A DNA stretch of 64,000 bases. Source: Ephydatia muelleri (lineage: Eukaryota > Porifera > Demospongiae > Spongillida > Spongillidae). The notes beneath the pieces were generated by a model. That model was not told where the DNA came from. It searched no databases and saw nothing but the letters and a program-made list of their open reading frames with translations. The stretch is taken from contig JABACO010000006.1 in the NCBI GenBank assembly GCA_013339895.1, positions 4,115,109 to 4,179,108 on the forward strand, given 5' to 3'. Both the position numbers and the translations under genes were made by a program. This document shows, in pieces, positions 34,590 through 46,872 of the stretch; within the stretch, counting starts at the first letter, position 1; every line of letters begins with the position of its first letter.

Positions 34590-37030
34590 TTTCTAAATGT
34601 CCTGTACTACCAATGCTAGCCAATATGTGCTATCTGCCAGTGTACCTGTAAATCCATCCATTGCTCTATATTAGAGTGCTAGTGATGTTTTGTAACCCCA
34701 TCACTAACCATGGAGCAGCCTCAGGAGAGAGACATCTCGTTATCATGTTAATGGACACTCAGCTCAGGTATGATGACCATGCTAGGACTCAAGTGATTAC
34801 ATTAAATATGTATCAAAAATCTATTCTCAAGTATACGTATTGTATTGGCATAAGGTGAAATGGAACTTAGTACATATTCAATCTTATCTGCATTTTCTTC
34901 AGGTCATTACCAAACATAGGTGATTCTTTTTAAAAGTCAAATCAAATGAAACAGCTACATACACTTGGTAAAAAAACGCACAAAATACATTCAATCTATT
35001 TTACTGTTCCATAAGCATCATTGTTCTCTAGTGGAATGACATCTATCTTCTTCTGATTAATGTCCACCATCTCATAAGGTGCATTAGGAGTGGAAGGATG
35101 AGGTGATGTAGTTTTGGATCTTGTCTTGGAGATGCAACTAATACATATGGTCACCAACACTCCCAGAGAGAAGGCCATGATAAATGTAATGGAGAAGGTT
35201 ATACCAACAGCAGTAGAAACATCAATGGAGGGCACACAGATGGCTGCAAAGTGATACGACACAGGGAGAGAATGCAGTACACGTTAAGAGTACTTTACCT
35301 GCAGTTGCTGCTGAAGTTGGCGATATAATGGATGCACTTGAAGTTTGTGGAGATGGAGTTGGAGCTGGCCCTGCATCCAATGAAAAGAGTACATGTAGTT
35401 TACATGCTCATATGTGATTAGGACAATTTGTACCCATGATAGACATACTATACATACACATGCATGTAAAACATGAGATGGTGTGTTATAGGTTTTAAAA
35501 ATACATCACACTGCAATGTATTTTGAATATTATTATAGCATAACATGTTAATAATCAGAATCTGAGTGGCACCTGCTATTAGCAACATGATTATATGTTT
35601 ATTGCAATGTTGGATCCACCTCAATTTATCTGAGGACATATTTGCTCATCTATCTTGGCAAAATTAATTGTATGAAATACAAATTGGCTACCGGTATTTG
35701 ATATGTTTACCTAGTAATGTATCGAGTAAAATAATCAGTTTTACAACAAATCAAGCAGATGATTGTGGCATTCAAGGTGTGGGAGGGGCAAACATTTAGT
35801 GTTCACTCAAGGATATTGGCTGCATCCGCACAGCACCGAAACCAATGGAGGTGGAATTTGCTAATATTCAACCACAGGGATGTACACTGTATGTGCACAC
35901 ATGTGCAAGATATTCAGGATTATACTTGTATAGCCTTAAACCTTATACATACATGAGACGTAGATTCTGGTAGCGTAACTTGAATTACTTGAACCAGCAC
36001 AGTTGATGGCCACTGCTGAGATAGTGTAGTTGGTGCTATTGGTCAGACCAGTGAAGGTGACCATTGCAGACCAATTGAGAAAAGCTGGTGTAGAATTGCT
36101 GTACACATAGCTGCTATTACTGATGGTGACACTGTAGCTTGTAGGAAGACCACCACTGGAGGAGGGGTTCACTACCACTAGTACCATGTCTGAACCAGTG
36201 GTATTTGCCACAACATTTGGGCGTCCAGGAGGACCTGAAAGTATTTATACATTTCATGAATGTAATTAAATGTTTAAGTCATGAGCCACTATAAAGACCG
36301 ATACATGTACATGGTTGATGTAAACTATGTACACACTTAACAATGAACTCACTGCAAAAATTTCTGCTAATGTGGAAAGATCAAAAAATCTATTTACTTA
36401 ACAATTCAATTAATAAATACATTCTCTATTTTCAAATTTCACAATCCAGCCACAGCTAGATTATCACTAGTGCTAAGCTGCTTCACACTCGTCCAACTGC
36501 GAGCCTTTCCAATCACCAGGACCTGTTCCCCACTGCCTACCCAAAACACACATACAGTAGTACACACATTTAAACACACATAGAATAAGCCTGATCAATC
36601 CTGCAGACGTGTTGAGGAGATCGGAGTCTCACACATACATGTATGATGCCATCTATTGAAACCAACAACATATGTCCACAGTGACAGTTCGACATTCACA
36701 AGGAGACATGCGTGAGAGGAAGGTAAGTAGAAGACTAGCTCAGCCTCCTCCTACTATATGTAAGTTTCTGATATGGGGAAACAGTACTTGTGACTTGCAG
36801 TGTGCAAGGTAGATCAAACTACATGTTTACAACCATTTCAATACGATGGTGGGTCTATCAGAACTGGAACGGAGGCAACAACTGTAGCTACATGTAGTAA
36901 ATGACCGACGATGTAAGTATTACGAGCTCACTTCACATAGAAAACGCTCAATTCACGTGTTTTGCACGCACATATATACATGCACTCAATAGGCCAGCCA
37001 GGCCACTGTACACAATATAAGCCACACTGC
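34590..37030 (-). repeat. Duplicated receptor 3' block, copy B
   Basis: The block containing the FN3, stalk and TM/tail exons of the intact receptor gene; see copy A at 29160-33412 for the shared landmarks. The two copies lie in direct orientation. Confidence 0.8.
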
Positions 37031-40000
37031 CCACGTACAATAACACAATAGTCCTTGTTATGCAATGAGTCCCCAGTCCATCCTAGCAACAATTCAAGTG
37101 GTCATGTTGATTACATCACAACAGAACCTGTTCATGTAACACATGTTTATAATGTACACTTCACATACAATGTATGAACCAATGTAGATTTAAATGCTCA
37201 TTACACATTTGACCATTAAAATATAATGACTTCACACCTTTATAATCACTTGGGATCGTTACCGCGAAAAGGGACCTAATGTATACATTATACAATTTCC
37301 AGTATGTGCAATAGAAATGTAATGCTTGCATTGAAATGTATGCCTTATGAAAAATTCAGAGTCTAACAACTCCATGACAGATACTCCGATTCTCAGTGCA
37401 TAAGAAGCAATGTATAGAGGACAATTCAGACTTCTATAATAAAAACAAAATTGAAATCTTGAAAAAACATGCATTAGGTCCCTTTCGCGGAAACATTCCT
37501 ACTTGTTATACATTTATTAAAAAAAAAATACTTACAAGCATTGACTTTTATATTTAATTGCCAGTGTGTAAAAAAAAAATCTCATCCATGAAAATGTACA
37601 AAGTTAGGAAAAGCTCAATGGTGGTAGGGATGAAAATAGAGTGAAGAGTTTTTAGGCAATCAAATTGATTTTATTACCACCATAGGAAATGAAGAAAGCT
37701 AAATAAGTATGACAGTCACCTACATCAACATTTATGTTTTCTTTACATTCTCTGTTTTGCATACAAAGAGTTACGTGCAGCCTCTTTGTCCCCCCATTCC
37801 CCACACCCTCTTCTCCCCTTCCCTCCCCTCCCTTCCCTTCTCAGGTCCCCCCTCCCGTTGATGAAATCTGATGTAGCATATGTATTTGCATGACCTGAAA
37901 ATCCGATCGACAATCCATCAGATTGGTCAGTAAATCAAGCCAAAGGATTTAGTTTGCAGAAACTGCCTTGACCAAACCAAAAATGAAGCCCGTTCTATTT
38001 CTCTTGACAAGTAACTATGCAGTAGTGAAAGTGGCATGATCCGAAGTACAGAAAGATATGCTGAGACGTTTATGTTATAAACCTGTAACCTGCAAACTCT
38101 TTCATCCTCTGAGTAGATGTTGCTCCAGTATATAATAATAGAATAATCCAAAGCCAACTTAGTCTCACAGTTTATTGGTGTAATAATAGCCGAGGATACA
38201 GGCAGCAACCAAAGTGATATATGAAATCACGCAGCACTACAAAAGTATCACATGAAATCCTATGCTATTTAGATGTATATACACTAGAAGGGAGCCTGTC
38301 ACCCTGGAACTACTGTCTAGGGTCCGAAGTGCATGGCATGATGTACACGTGCATGTAGTTCTCCATTACATTGGGAATAGTAATTGTAACTAAATTAAGA
38401 TTAAAGATACCAAGGTGTTTGTAAATGAAGGCAATCATTTTAATGAATTAACAGCTTGATGTATATGAGTTGCAGTAATTAGGCAGTTACTACTCTTTCA
38501 ACTAGACAGTTGTAACCAATTAAGTAATAATATCAAAGCCCTCATAAATCAATATATGAAAAGGGACCTAACACATGTATGTTTTTTTCAAGATTTCAAA
38601 TTCTAGAAGTCTAAAATGTCCTCTACACATTGCTCTTACGCACTGAGAATCGGAGTATCTGTCAAGGAGTTGTAAGGCTCTGAATTTTGTATTTGTCATT
38701 GTACATTTCAAAACGCCATTTCTATAGCACGTACTGAAATTTTATAATGTATGTGTTAGGTCACCTTTCACAGTAATGATCCCACATAGAGAAACCTCCA
38801 GTATTAAAGGCTAGATCTAATTAATTTAATAATTACAAATAGCGCAAAATATGAATATGCAGTTAAACAGGCAGGTTCAATAGTAAGTTATTAACATTTA
38901 GCGCCATTCATTAACAAAATTATGAAACTTACTTATTTTAATTAACATTTCTAATAAGCCAACTATGAAATGACAACCATTTGATTTGGTATTAAAATTA
39001 AACAATAGTGAGTTATTAAATCAAAGTCCCATTAAAAGCACTACTGATTTCAAGTTTGTTTATTGTTGTTTTGATTTGTTGTTCTAAAAATGTATAATTT
39101 AATAAATTGTTGAACTTTAATTCAGGTTAATTACTACTATAAACTAAAATCAAGACAAATATACACATCAAACACAGACAGGTACGGTTCTACACTCTTC
39201 GGAGAATGGCTCTGGCATTTGCTCTAATTAAGCAAATGCTTAAGTTGGAGAACAGGTTGAAAGAAGCCTGTGACTTTGGCAGGGACTTGTGGATTTCAAG
39301 CCGAGCAGCAACTTTAGCAAAAAAACAATGAAGCCTCTTTACCCCAAGCCCCATAGGAATCAACTGCTAGAGGGGTTGAGACCCACCCTAGAGCTGAACA
39401 CTTTTCATCGTTGGCCTGGTGTTTCCTGCTCTCCGTTGCCTCAAGGACTGCACCAAACGTTGCTCCCGCTTCAGCTAAAGTTGAAGGGTTTAGCAGTGAG
39501 ACAACGGAGATGTCCAGGGCAACGGGCCTCCAAGGTTCTAATTCTGCAACAGAATATCGGCAGGTCGTGACTGCAAATGGTTGGAAAAGAGCCCAGCGCC
39601 AACTTCAACTTGGACAGAAGCATGCGCATTGTGAAGGAAGTGCACTAAAGTGTCCCTGAGTGCATTATGGCGTAATACAACATCACCCTCATATTTGCAT
39701 GTTAAAGCGTGGTGTCCAAGAGGGTCCAGACTGTGGGCAGGGCAGAAGACACACTGAGAGCCCTGGGAGGTATCCACCCCTTGACAGCTACCCTGAATTC
39801 AATGGGGTCAAGATGTAGACCTTGGGATGTGGAAGGAGCTGAAACTGATAGCAGCCTAGCCTTGTTAGCAGGAGAGGATCGATCAAAAAGGTTTTGAAAA
39901 CAATGGTCATTCACTTTAGAGGACAGAAGCTTCTGTCTGACGGGTGAGGAGATAATGGAATTGACAGAAAGTATCTCAATTGAAGAAACATGAGAATTAA

Positions 40001-43000
40001 AGTGGTCAATGGCATTTGTGAGATGTATGTCTTCAGAATCAACAACACCGGCGGAACAGACAGAAGCGATGTACGCTGAGCTTGAGTAAAGGAACAGTGA
40101 GCACAAACCTAGACCACCACTGTTGAGGCCAAGCTGGGCCTGACACCATGCCTCATCAGAAGTTGCGAAACCTACATGTATACAGTCCATGAAACATTGG
40201 TGGATGTCATCATCAAAAAGCTTGAAAGCTTCCAATACCAAATCAGTTGGAGTTGAACGAGCCAAGTAACTTAACCTGCAAAAGCTACCACACAAACGAA
40301 GTAAAGTTAACGCCACTTGTGGGTCTGTGGCAGCAACATCTTTCAACTGGAGCAACAGCTTGTGTGCTTGGAGACGTTTTGAGGCAATAAAGTTTGCAAG
40401 TATATGTAATCACCTACTGGGAATTCACATCTAACAAGTGTTGCACTCTTAGGCCAGAAGGACCTGCTGCAATACCCTTCGGGAACGATTTAAGAATGTT
40501 ATAAACATTGAAATTGTCATTCAGGGATATGGATTGTGCAGAGGTTGTTTCGGGGATTATAGGGAGTGGCCCTTCTGGGTGTTTTTCCCTTATCAGCTTC
40601 CACGCATCCTCATTATTGGGTGCCAGGCCAGAGGATACTAAAATTCTACAAGCTTAGCAAACATGCCCTCATGAGACAAAGAAACTGTAAAATCAATGAG
40701 ATTACGTGGGACAGAGTCATCTGCGCCAAATTCAAAGCAACAACGGCAATTATGAGACCACACATTTCAAGTTATTGGTCAGCATTGATCTCTTATACAA
40801 ATCAAATACCATTATGTCACCATTTGACCCTAAAAGCCTCATACATCGTCATACAAGTCCAAATGTGAGAAATGTGTATTCTAAATGCTAACAATTGAGT
40901 TCAAACCAAAAGTATTTTTGTTCTCTAAAGATTGCATAAAAATTGGTATGCTGAGTCAACTGCCCAGCTGTAAAGGCTATGTGTCTGACTACGCATATGT
41001 GTGCATGTCTGTGTGTATGTGTGTGTGTGTATGCATGTGTGGGTATGTCTATCTGTGTGTCTATATGTATTGTACGATGTCACATGGATGTGTGCACATC
41101 ATGTGATAACATACAAATGATTGACACACACCCCACACCATGTAGGATACAACGTAAATTCATCTGATAGATACCAACCACCTAGCTGCTGTAACATGTA
41201 GAGCTGTACAGTACATGTACATGTACATCTTGATCTATGCATGTGATGACAATGGAGGGGTCAGATCATACTGGGAATTCCAGATCCCTGAGCAGCACAT
41301 TGTCCAAAGCACACAAACTGAGAAAGTCTTATCTTATCAGTGTAGGTATTAGTAGGACAGGTGCCAGTGGGCAGGGTCCAGTCAGTAAGACCAGCAGCTG
41401 TTCCACTGATGGTACAGGTGTAGGTCACTACAGTGTTGGGACATATACTTGATGTACAGTTATCTCCACTGGCAGTGTGACATGGAAGACTCTGTGTGGA
41501 GCCTGGGGAGAAAAACACAGACCCCCCTCCCACCTATCTCCACCCTCCCATCGTGTCAAATGTATTGCCCTTCTGAGGCCCCTGCAATTACAATGTACAT
41601 GTAAATGTAAAGCATAGACATTGAGTGGTACTACAGGGTAAAACACATCTGACAATATCATATGGTGTTAATAAAGTATTGGGTTTGCCACAATTAAGGA
41701 AACTGGTATAAGTACCTGTGTTAAATAACATCTCTAACACTGATTCATTTCAAAGCAACAATGACAATTATAAGACCACACATTTCAAGTTATTGGTCAG
41801 CATTGATCTCTTATACAAATCAAATACCATTATGTCACCATTTGACCCTAAATGTCTCATACATCGTCAATAAATTTAAGCTGAGTATAAACGTCCAAGT
41901 GTGAGAAATGTGTATTCTAAATGCTAACAATTGAGTTCAACCCAAAAGTATTTTTGTTCTCTAAAGATTTCATAAAGATTGGTATGCTGAGTCAACTACC
42001 CTGCTGTAAAGGCTATGTGTCTGACTACGCACATGTCTGTGTGTATGTGTGTGTATGTATGTGTGGGTGTGTCTATCTGTGTGTCTGTATGTATTGTATG
42101 ATGTGTGCGTAATATTGCACACACATCATGTGATAACATACAAATAACTGACACACCCCACACCACGTAGGATACAACATAAATTCATCTGATAGATACC
42201 AACCACCTACACTGTAGCTGCTGATAATTGAGCCAGAAATCAAGTAATACAAAACAGTGATAATGAACATGTACATGTGCTGTACATTTCCAGCTGTACG
42301 CTTTATTAGCACATGCTTTGCACATCAGCTAAAATAACTAAATCACCTGGAAATTGTAGAAACTGTTAGTTTTCGTATAGCAAATCTTATTGATTTTTGC
42401 CGCCGCTTGACATCTAACAACATTCACTGTTTATATGAGCCTAGCTATGTTGGGCTCGTATAAAAAGTTAAAATGGCAATCTGCCAAAATCAACAAGGTT
42501 TGCTACGAAAACTAAACTAACAGTTTCTACAATTTCCTGGTGAATTTAGTTATTTTTGCTGATGTGCGAGCCGCTACTAATTGTGATGGCAATGGAGGGG
42601 TCAGGGAAGCCATTTACACAAACATGTGAACAAATAAATGGCATACCTACTACATTGATGGTTGCCATGGAAACAATAGTAGATGCAGAACTCATAAAAT
42701 CATAGTTGTTGCACATCACAGTGCTACCATTCATAGCAGCTGTAATGTTCACAGTCAAGATGGAGGACAGACAGTTTGTGCCACTAGACGGCTGTATGCT
42801 GGAAGCTCTGTAAGGTCCACACATACTGGGAACTCCAGATCCCTGAGCAGCACATTGTCCAAAGCTCACAAACTGAGAAAGTCTTATCTTATCAGTGTAT
42901 GTATTGTTAGTACAGGTGCCAGTAGGCAGGGTCCAGTCAGTAACGCCAGCAGCTGTTCCACTGATGGTACAGGTGTAGGTCACCACAGTGTTGGGACATA

Positions 43001-43406
43001 TACTTGATGTACAGTTATCTCCACTGGCAGTGTGACATGGAAGACTCTGTGTAGAGCCTGGGGAGAAAAACACACTTCTCATGTGGACACAGAATACCTT
43101 AACAGAGGAGAATGAATTCAAAGTTCCATAATTGGGCTTATTAAGATGAAAGTGTGTGCGTGGTGTAGTGTTTGGTGTGTAGTAGAGTATGAGTTGACAC
43201 ATACATGTACTTCCATGCAGGGTGTTAAAATAAAGTAAGGTGTTGGTACAAACACATAATTGTAGTCATGCAGTTCATATGACAGACAGTTCGTATCCAA
43301 TGTTACATATGCAAAGGACACTCTACATGTGCATCTAGAATGAAATAGACTTACTTCCTGTGATGTCATAAGTAAGTAATAATACCATCAGCGCCCATTT
43401 CTCCAT
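34996..43406 (-). CDS. Type I membrane receptor: signal peptide, Ig-like, FN3, stalk, TM, tyrosine tail
   Basis: Five exons on the minus strand, all internal junctions phase 1: 43406-43355 (signal peptide MEKWALMVLLLTYDITG), 43057-42647 (411 bp), 36234-35953 (282 bp), 35370-35299 (72 bp) and 35243-34996 with stop. They sum to 1,065 bp, about 354 residues, with no frame break. The 137-residue exon 2 is Ig-like and Cys-rich (VTYTCTISG, DWTLPTG, LTVNITAAMNGSTVMC). Exon 3 is a fibronectin type III domain (GPPGRPNVVANTTGS, TNSTNYTISAVAINCAGSS). Exon 4 is a Ser/Thr/Pro stalk. Exon 5 has a hydrophobic span (VGITFSITFIMAFSLGVLV) and a roughly 55-residue tail with APYEMVDI and NDAYGTVK, possible SH2-docking tyrosines. 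Many N-x-S/T sites are present. Ligand and role are unknown; adhesion or recognition is inferred. Intron 2 is 6.4 kb and full of transposons. Confidence 0.75.
37258..37495. mobile_element. MITE (GAAAAGGGACCTA family), copy 2
   Basis: GTTACCGCGAAAAGGGACCTAATG at the left and its inverted complement (CATTAGGTCCCTTTCGCGGAAAC) at the right. The core shares AACTCCATGACAG and the GTATAGAGGACA segment with copy 1. Confidence 0.85.
37785..37865. repeat. Pyrimidine-rich tract
   Basis: About 80 bases almost entirely C and T on the plus strand (CCCCTTCCCTCCCCTCCCTT). Confidence 0.85.
38555..38775. mobile_element. MITE (GAAAAGGGACCTA family), copy 3, inverted
   Basis: Same family in the opposite orientation: GAAAAGGGACCTAACACATG at the left and GTGTTAGGTCACCTTTC at the right, with the CTCTACACATTGCTCTTACG core. 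More diverged than copies 1 and 2. Confidence 0.8.
39185..40620 (-). pseudogene. Retroelement ORF remnant lacking its reverse transcriptase domain
   Basis: Minus-strand blocks in the order of an RT-containing animal retroelement protein. About 40620-40432 reads EKHPEGPLPIIPE and FPKGIAAGPSGLRVQHL, the segment that normally precedes RT. At about 40430 it jumps directly to the post-RT region (RLQAHKLLLQLKDVAATDP, VGFATSDEAWCQAQLGL...SGGLGL). A Cys/His block (CVFCPAHSLDPLGHHALTC) follows, then a C-terminal region ending in RANARAILRR near 39205. Frame changes lie near 39780 and 39540, and there may be more. The whole RT domain is deleted. The family assignment is from remembered similarity to sponge and cnidarian proteins. 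It sits in intron 2 of the receptor gene. Confidence 0.7.
40998..41068. repeat. GT-rich microsatellite
   Basis: Interrupted (TGTG) with TATG and CTGTG variants; counterpart at about 42030-42095 in the second tandem unit. Confidence 0.8.
41262..41502 (-). pseudogene. Truncated duplicate Ig-like exon
   Basis: Begins at the same acceptor as exon 2 of the receptor gene (CCCCAG|GCTCCACACAG) and keeps the first half (CHTASGDNCTSSICPN, VTYTCTISGTAAG). About 215 bp, including the second cysteine block and the donor, are deleted, joining near 41275 to downstream intron sequence. It also lost the AAC repeat in CTNNTYT. Splicing it in would not give an Ig fold. Confidence 0.8.
41752..43075 (-). repeat. 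Tandem duplication around the receptor Ig exon, unit 2
   Basis: Second unit of the duplication described at 40731-41530; carries the complete Ig exon 42647-43057 and an extra hairpin MITE. Confidence 0.85.
42333..42552. mobile_element. Hairpin MITE (AACTGTTAGTTTTCG family), copy 1
   Basis: AACTAAATCACCTGGAAATT...CTGTTAGTTTTCGTA at the left is inverted at the right, about 55-60 bp arms, with a further internal inverted pair around TATGAGCC/GGCTCGTA. A related copy lies at 52872-53108 beside the paralogous Ig exon. Confidence 0.85.
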
Positions 43407-46400
43407 CACCTAGGATAAGGCATTTAGTTGTGCATTAATAACGCTTGTCCCATATTACTAGCTGCAAACAGATCTCTACTTACAATTTACAATAATAATA
43501 ATCAAACCATACTTTCCATTATTCAACTATGCACATCAATCAAAGCAATAACAGCTTTATCGAGGGATTGCATTGTGGGTGTGGCTAACTACAGCATGAT
43601 AAGCCAGTACACTTACTATAACTACAAGTGCAAATATTCTATGTTTACAACACACGGGCCAAACTACATTGATACCTTGAGAACACTAATATGCAGAGTT
43701 GTACATACTCCACTTACTAAACATACATGTACAGTATCCAGATGTACATATATATCATTGAAATGTACCTTAGCAGATATGCAGTATGGGTCTTCACAAT
43801 CACATTCAGCTGAAAACAATAGACTCTTTTAAATGTGAGCATGTACATGTAGCAATGCAGTAGAGATATCTAGAGACACAAATAAGTACAGTACAGTGTA
43901 CAGTGTATGTGCAAATAAAATTGCCTCCCAACATTGCCAGAAAATGTAGATGTATTATCAATAACCGGACAGGCCATAAACATGTGGTGTACAAATGTAC
44001 ATGTATTATGCTACACTAATATATACACATACGGTTAGGCACACAACTGAAAAGAACACATTGTAGCAAACTGCATCAGTGTACTAATTGGAGAGCACCA
44101 TAGTCACAGGTCAACACCAATCAATGCTTATCCCTACACATTGCTACAGCGTGACTAACAGTTCAGTGGACACCAAATTCAAATTCCATGTAGCAGATGC
44201 TCTACATGTACACTGTAACTACACAGTAGATGTCTGGCTAGCATTCAGTTAGCCAGGCCTTTACAGTGTTTTAGCGACTACTACAATATGTACAGCAAAT
44301 AGCTTTCATTGTCTCTATCTAACCCTAAAATTTGTCCGTGTTATTCTGTCACCCAGGCAACAAGGTAGGCTAACAACTCAAGCTCAGAACATACTGCTGT
44401 CTTCTTATTCAATATTGGAATCTCTAACTCATTTAAGAGTTCACACACACACACACACACACACATATGCGACCCTCCCCTCCCACCCCCTTATATGAAT
44501 AAAACCACCATAAGCATTGAGATGCCCAAGCCATGACTATGATTTCATGCTCATCAGACATGCATGCGTACATTGTTGTACAGTACAAGTCCATATAATC
44601 TTAAACTCTAAACTTGTCTTACTAGTACACAGGATCTTATCAGCAGGATACGCCTCATGTATGACCTGCACAGATCTCCTATTCAGCATGCCTACATGTA
44701 GTTGGGTTATGTTTTAATAAAAAAATAGGTGGATCCTATGGAAGGAAGACAACCCTTCAATGCATTGGCACCAATAACCTGATGCTTTACTAAATTAATG
44801 CTCAAATATTGGTATTAGCTGGTGCTCCTTAATTGGCCTAAAAGTTTGTGGTGCTCCATCATTGCGCAGTTCTGTGTAATGGTAACCATGGAGACAAACA
44901 ATGAGAGATTTCCAGTTAAGTAAGGTGCAATGTGTCCTTTAGGGGTAGCATACAGCCGAAGAGATTAGATGAAGAGGACTGCATGTATGGGGTGAGGGTA
45001 AGGTACATGTAGCTCCCACATTATACACACCATTAAGTCATTCATGATTCCTCCTCACGTATTGACATGATGAGATAGATGTAGGGTGCAACCGAACTGC
45101 ATCAATATGAGGGTGTCTAGTTGATGAGACAGCAACATTAACGCATGTGCAGTTTAGCCATGTGAGGTGTGTGTATTGTGTCACGGCTAGACACCAATAT
45201 GATCCAGCACATCTGGTCTTTAGCTGCACTAATGTTCTGTTTGGTGTTTATTGTTTTGTTTCCTATTACATCATCGGTCCAGCCATGTAGTGCTCAATGC
45301 CCCACAAACATAATTGAATAACCACCATCTATTTGGAGAAGCCGAATCGGCGCGCAGGAAAGAGAAGTTGGAGGTGGTGTCGCTTTATATGCGTGGCAGT
45401 ACAGTTGACATATTATAACAGTAAGGCAGGCACATCACACATACTGTACGGTTGCTCACCGATAATGCAATGCAGAGGAAGTAAACACTACGTTCAATTA
45501 ACATTTAGGGTGGGGTCATAACTGTAATCACGTGCAAAAATTATTTTGAGAACAGTGATCCGAGGACTGTTACCATCGATCGTAAGAAGGTAGTAAGTGT
45601 GTACGTGCGTGTGTGTCGCTAAAAATGCATTACGTTCTTCGTGGTGCTGTGGTGATTTTTCATTCCATACCTGCACTCAAGTTTGAGAAAGAAGGTGGGT
45701 GGGGGGGGGGGGTACACAGTTTACAAAGAACAAAATTATACCCTACACTGGTAAACTATGTGCCTTACAAATCGTGCGTTATGGTACTAGCCTTGTAGTC
45801 TTTCCCTGAGTTTCCCATTTGTGTGACGCGAAAACTATTGACTGTCGTGTAAATAATAGTAGGCTACAGTACATGTAGGGCGTAGCCGTTCTGTGAAGTC
45901 CCGTGTTGTTACGGTGATTAATACACAGCGCCAACAGGAAATGAGGAGACGAGAGTGTACATTGGTGCGCTCAGCAATGCTGTATACTTACTTTAAAAAA
46001 TAAAATTAATTGTCTCTTGTTATGTGTCTGAGTGCTACTGAAGCATTGTTGTACCACGCACCTACTCCAGGGTTCATGGAATACATAGATATCAAAAGGA
46101 GGGGATTTAGATTTGTGTTAGTCTACTGTAGTTCTAGGAAGTGTGCAGATATTTATTTATTGTTTTGTATTTGTCTGTAGTGGGTGTTTGGGGGCGGAGG
46201 GAGGGAGGGGAAGATGTTTTGTGTGTGCAGAGGGAGGGAGGGGAAGATGTTTTGTGTGTGCAGTGGTATGACAACAGATGTAGGATCGTACAAGATGTGA
46301 TTTAGCCAAATAATCGTTCTAAACCTATCTTCATAGTCACAGGTGATAGGCACTAAATGGAACACCATTGTCCTTGCAGCATGCCTGCATTTTGATTAAT

Positions 46401-46872
46401 TACATGTAGTAGACATTACTTGTGGCAAGTGTCCCTATGTTTGTCCACATCATGACTGCTTATGTTCTGCTCCTTTCATCCAAGTACATCCGTTGATTTT
46501 ATATTTCCCAGATATGTATCATGCTGTATTTAGCCAATTTGTTTTGTTTTGAAATTCAAGCACAGCTAATTAAACCCTCAGAAACCAGAATTTCAGCAGC
46601 AATAACTCACCACTGTAACTATTTTGTGCCTAACATATGCTGGGACTAACAATGAATATTTACCTTCTTGACTATTTGATTGGTTTTGTGCAGTTCCTGT
46701 GACCGTTACATGCACAAAAATGTGCACGTAATTGAAAAAAAAAATCAAATATATTCAATGCTTGTTTGAAAACTACTATTGTACATGTAACTGAGATACA
46801 CAAGTTATAGCCAACGGGATCAATTTAACGTAATGTTGTATTATGGGTACACGTACATGTTCACTGTAGGTG
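43407..46872. promoter_or_regulatory. Region between head-to-head receptor paralogs
   Basis: About 3.5 kb between the start codons of two divergently oriented receptor genes, so it should contain both promoters. I see a CA microsatellite (44437-44466), a poly-G run near 45698-45711 and a 33-bp unit repeated twice (46198-46263), but no definable promoter element and no gene. Confidence 0.35.
46198..46263. repeat. 33-bp direct repeat, two copies
   Basis: AGGGAGGGAGGGGAAGATGT plus TTTGTGTGTGCAG, twice in tandem without change. Confidence 0.9.

Larger units (their letters stand above)
40731..41530 (-). repeat. Tandem duplication around the receptor Ig exon, unit 1
   Basis: Matches unit 2 (41752-43075) in order: GGTCAGCATTGATCTCTTAT, TTGAGTTCAAACCAAAAGTA, the GT-rich stretch, the AACGTAAATTCATCTGATAG segment, then the Ig exon. 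Unit 1 lacks the hairpin MITE and half of the Ig exon. Confidence 0.85.
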
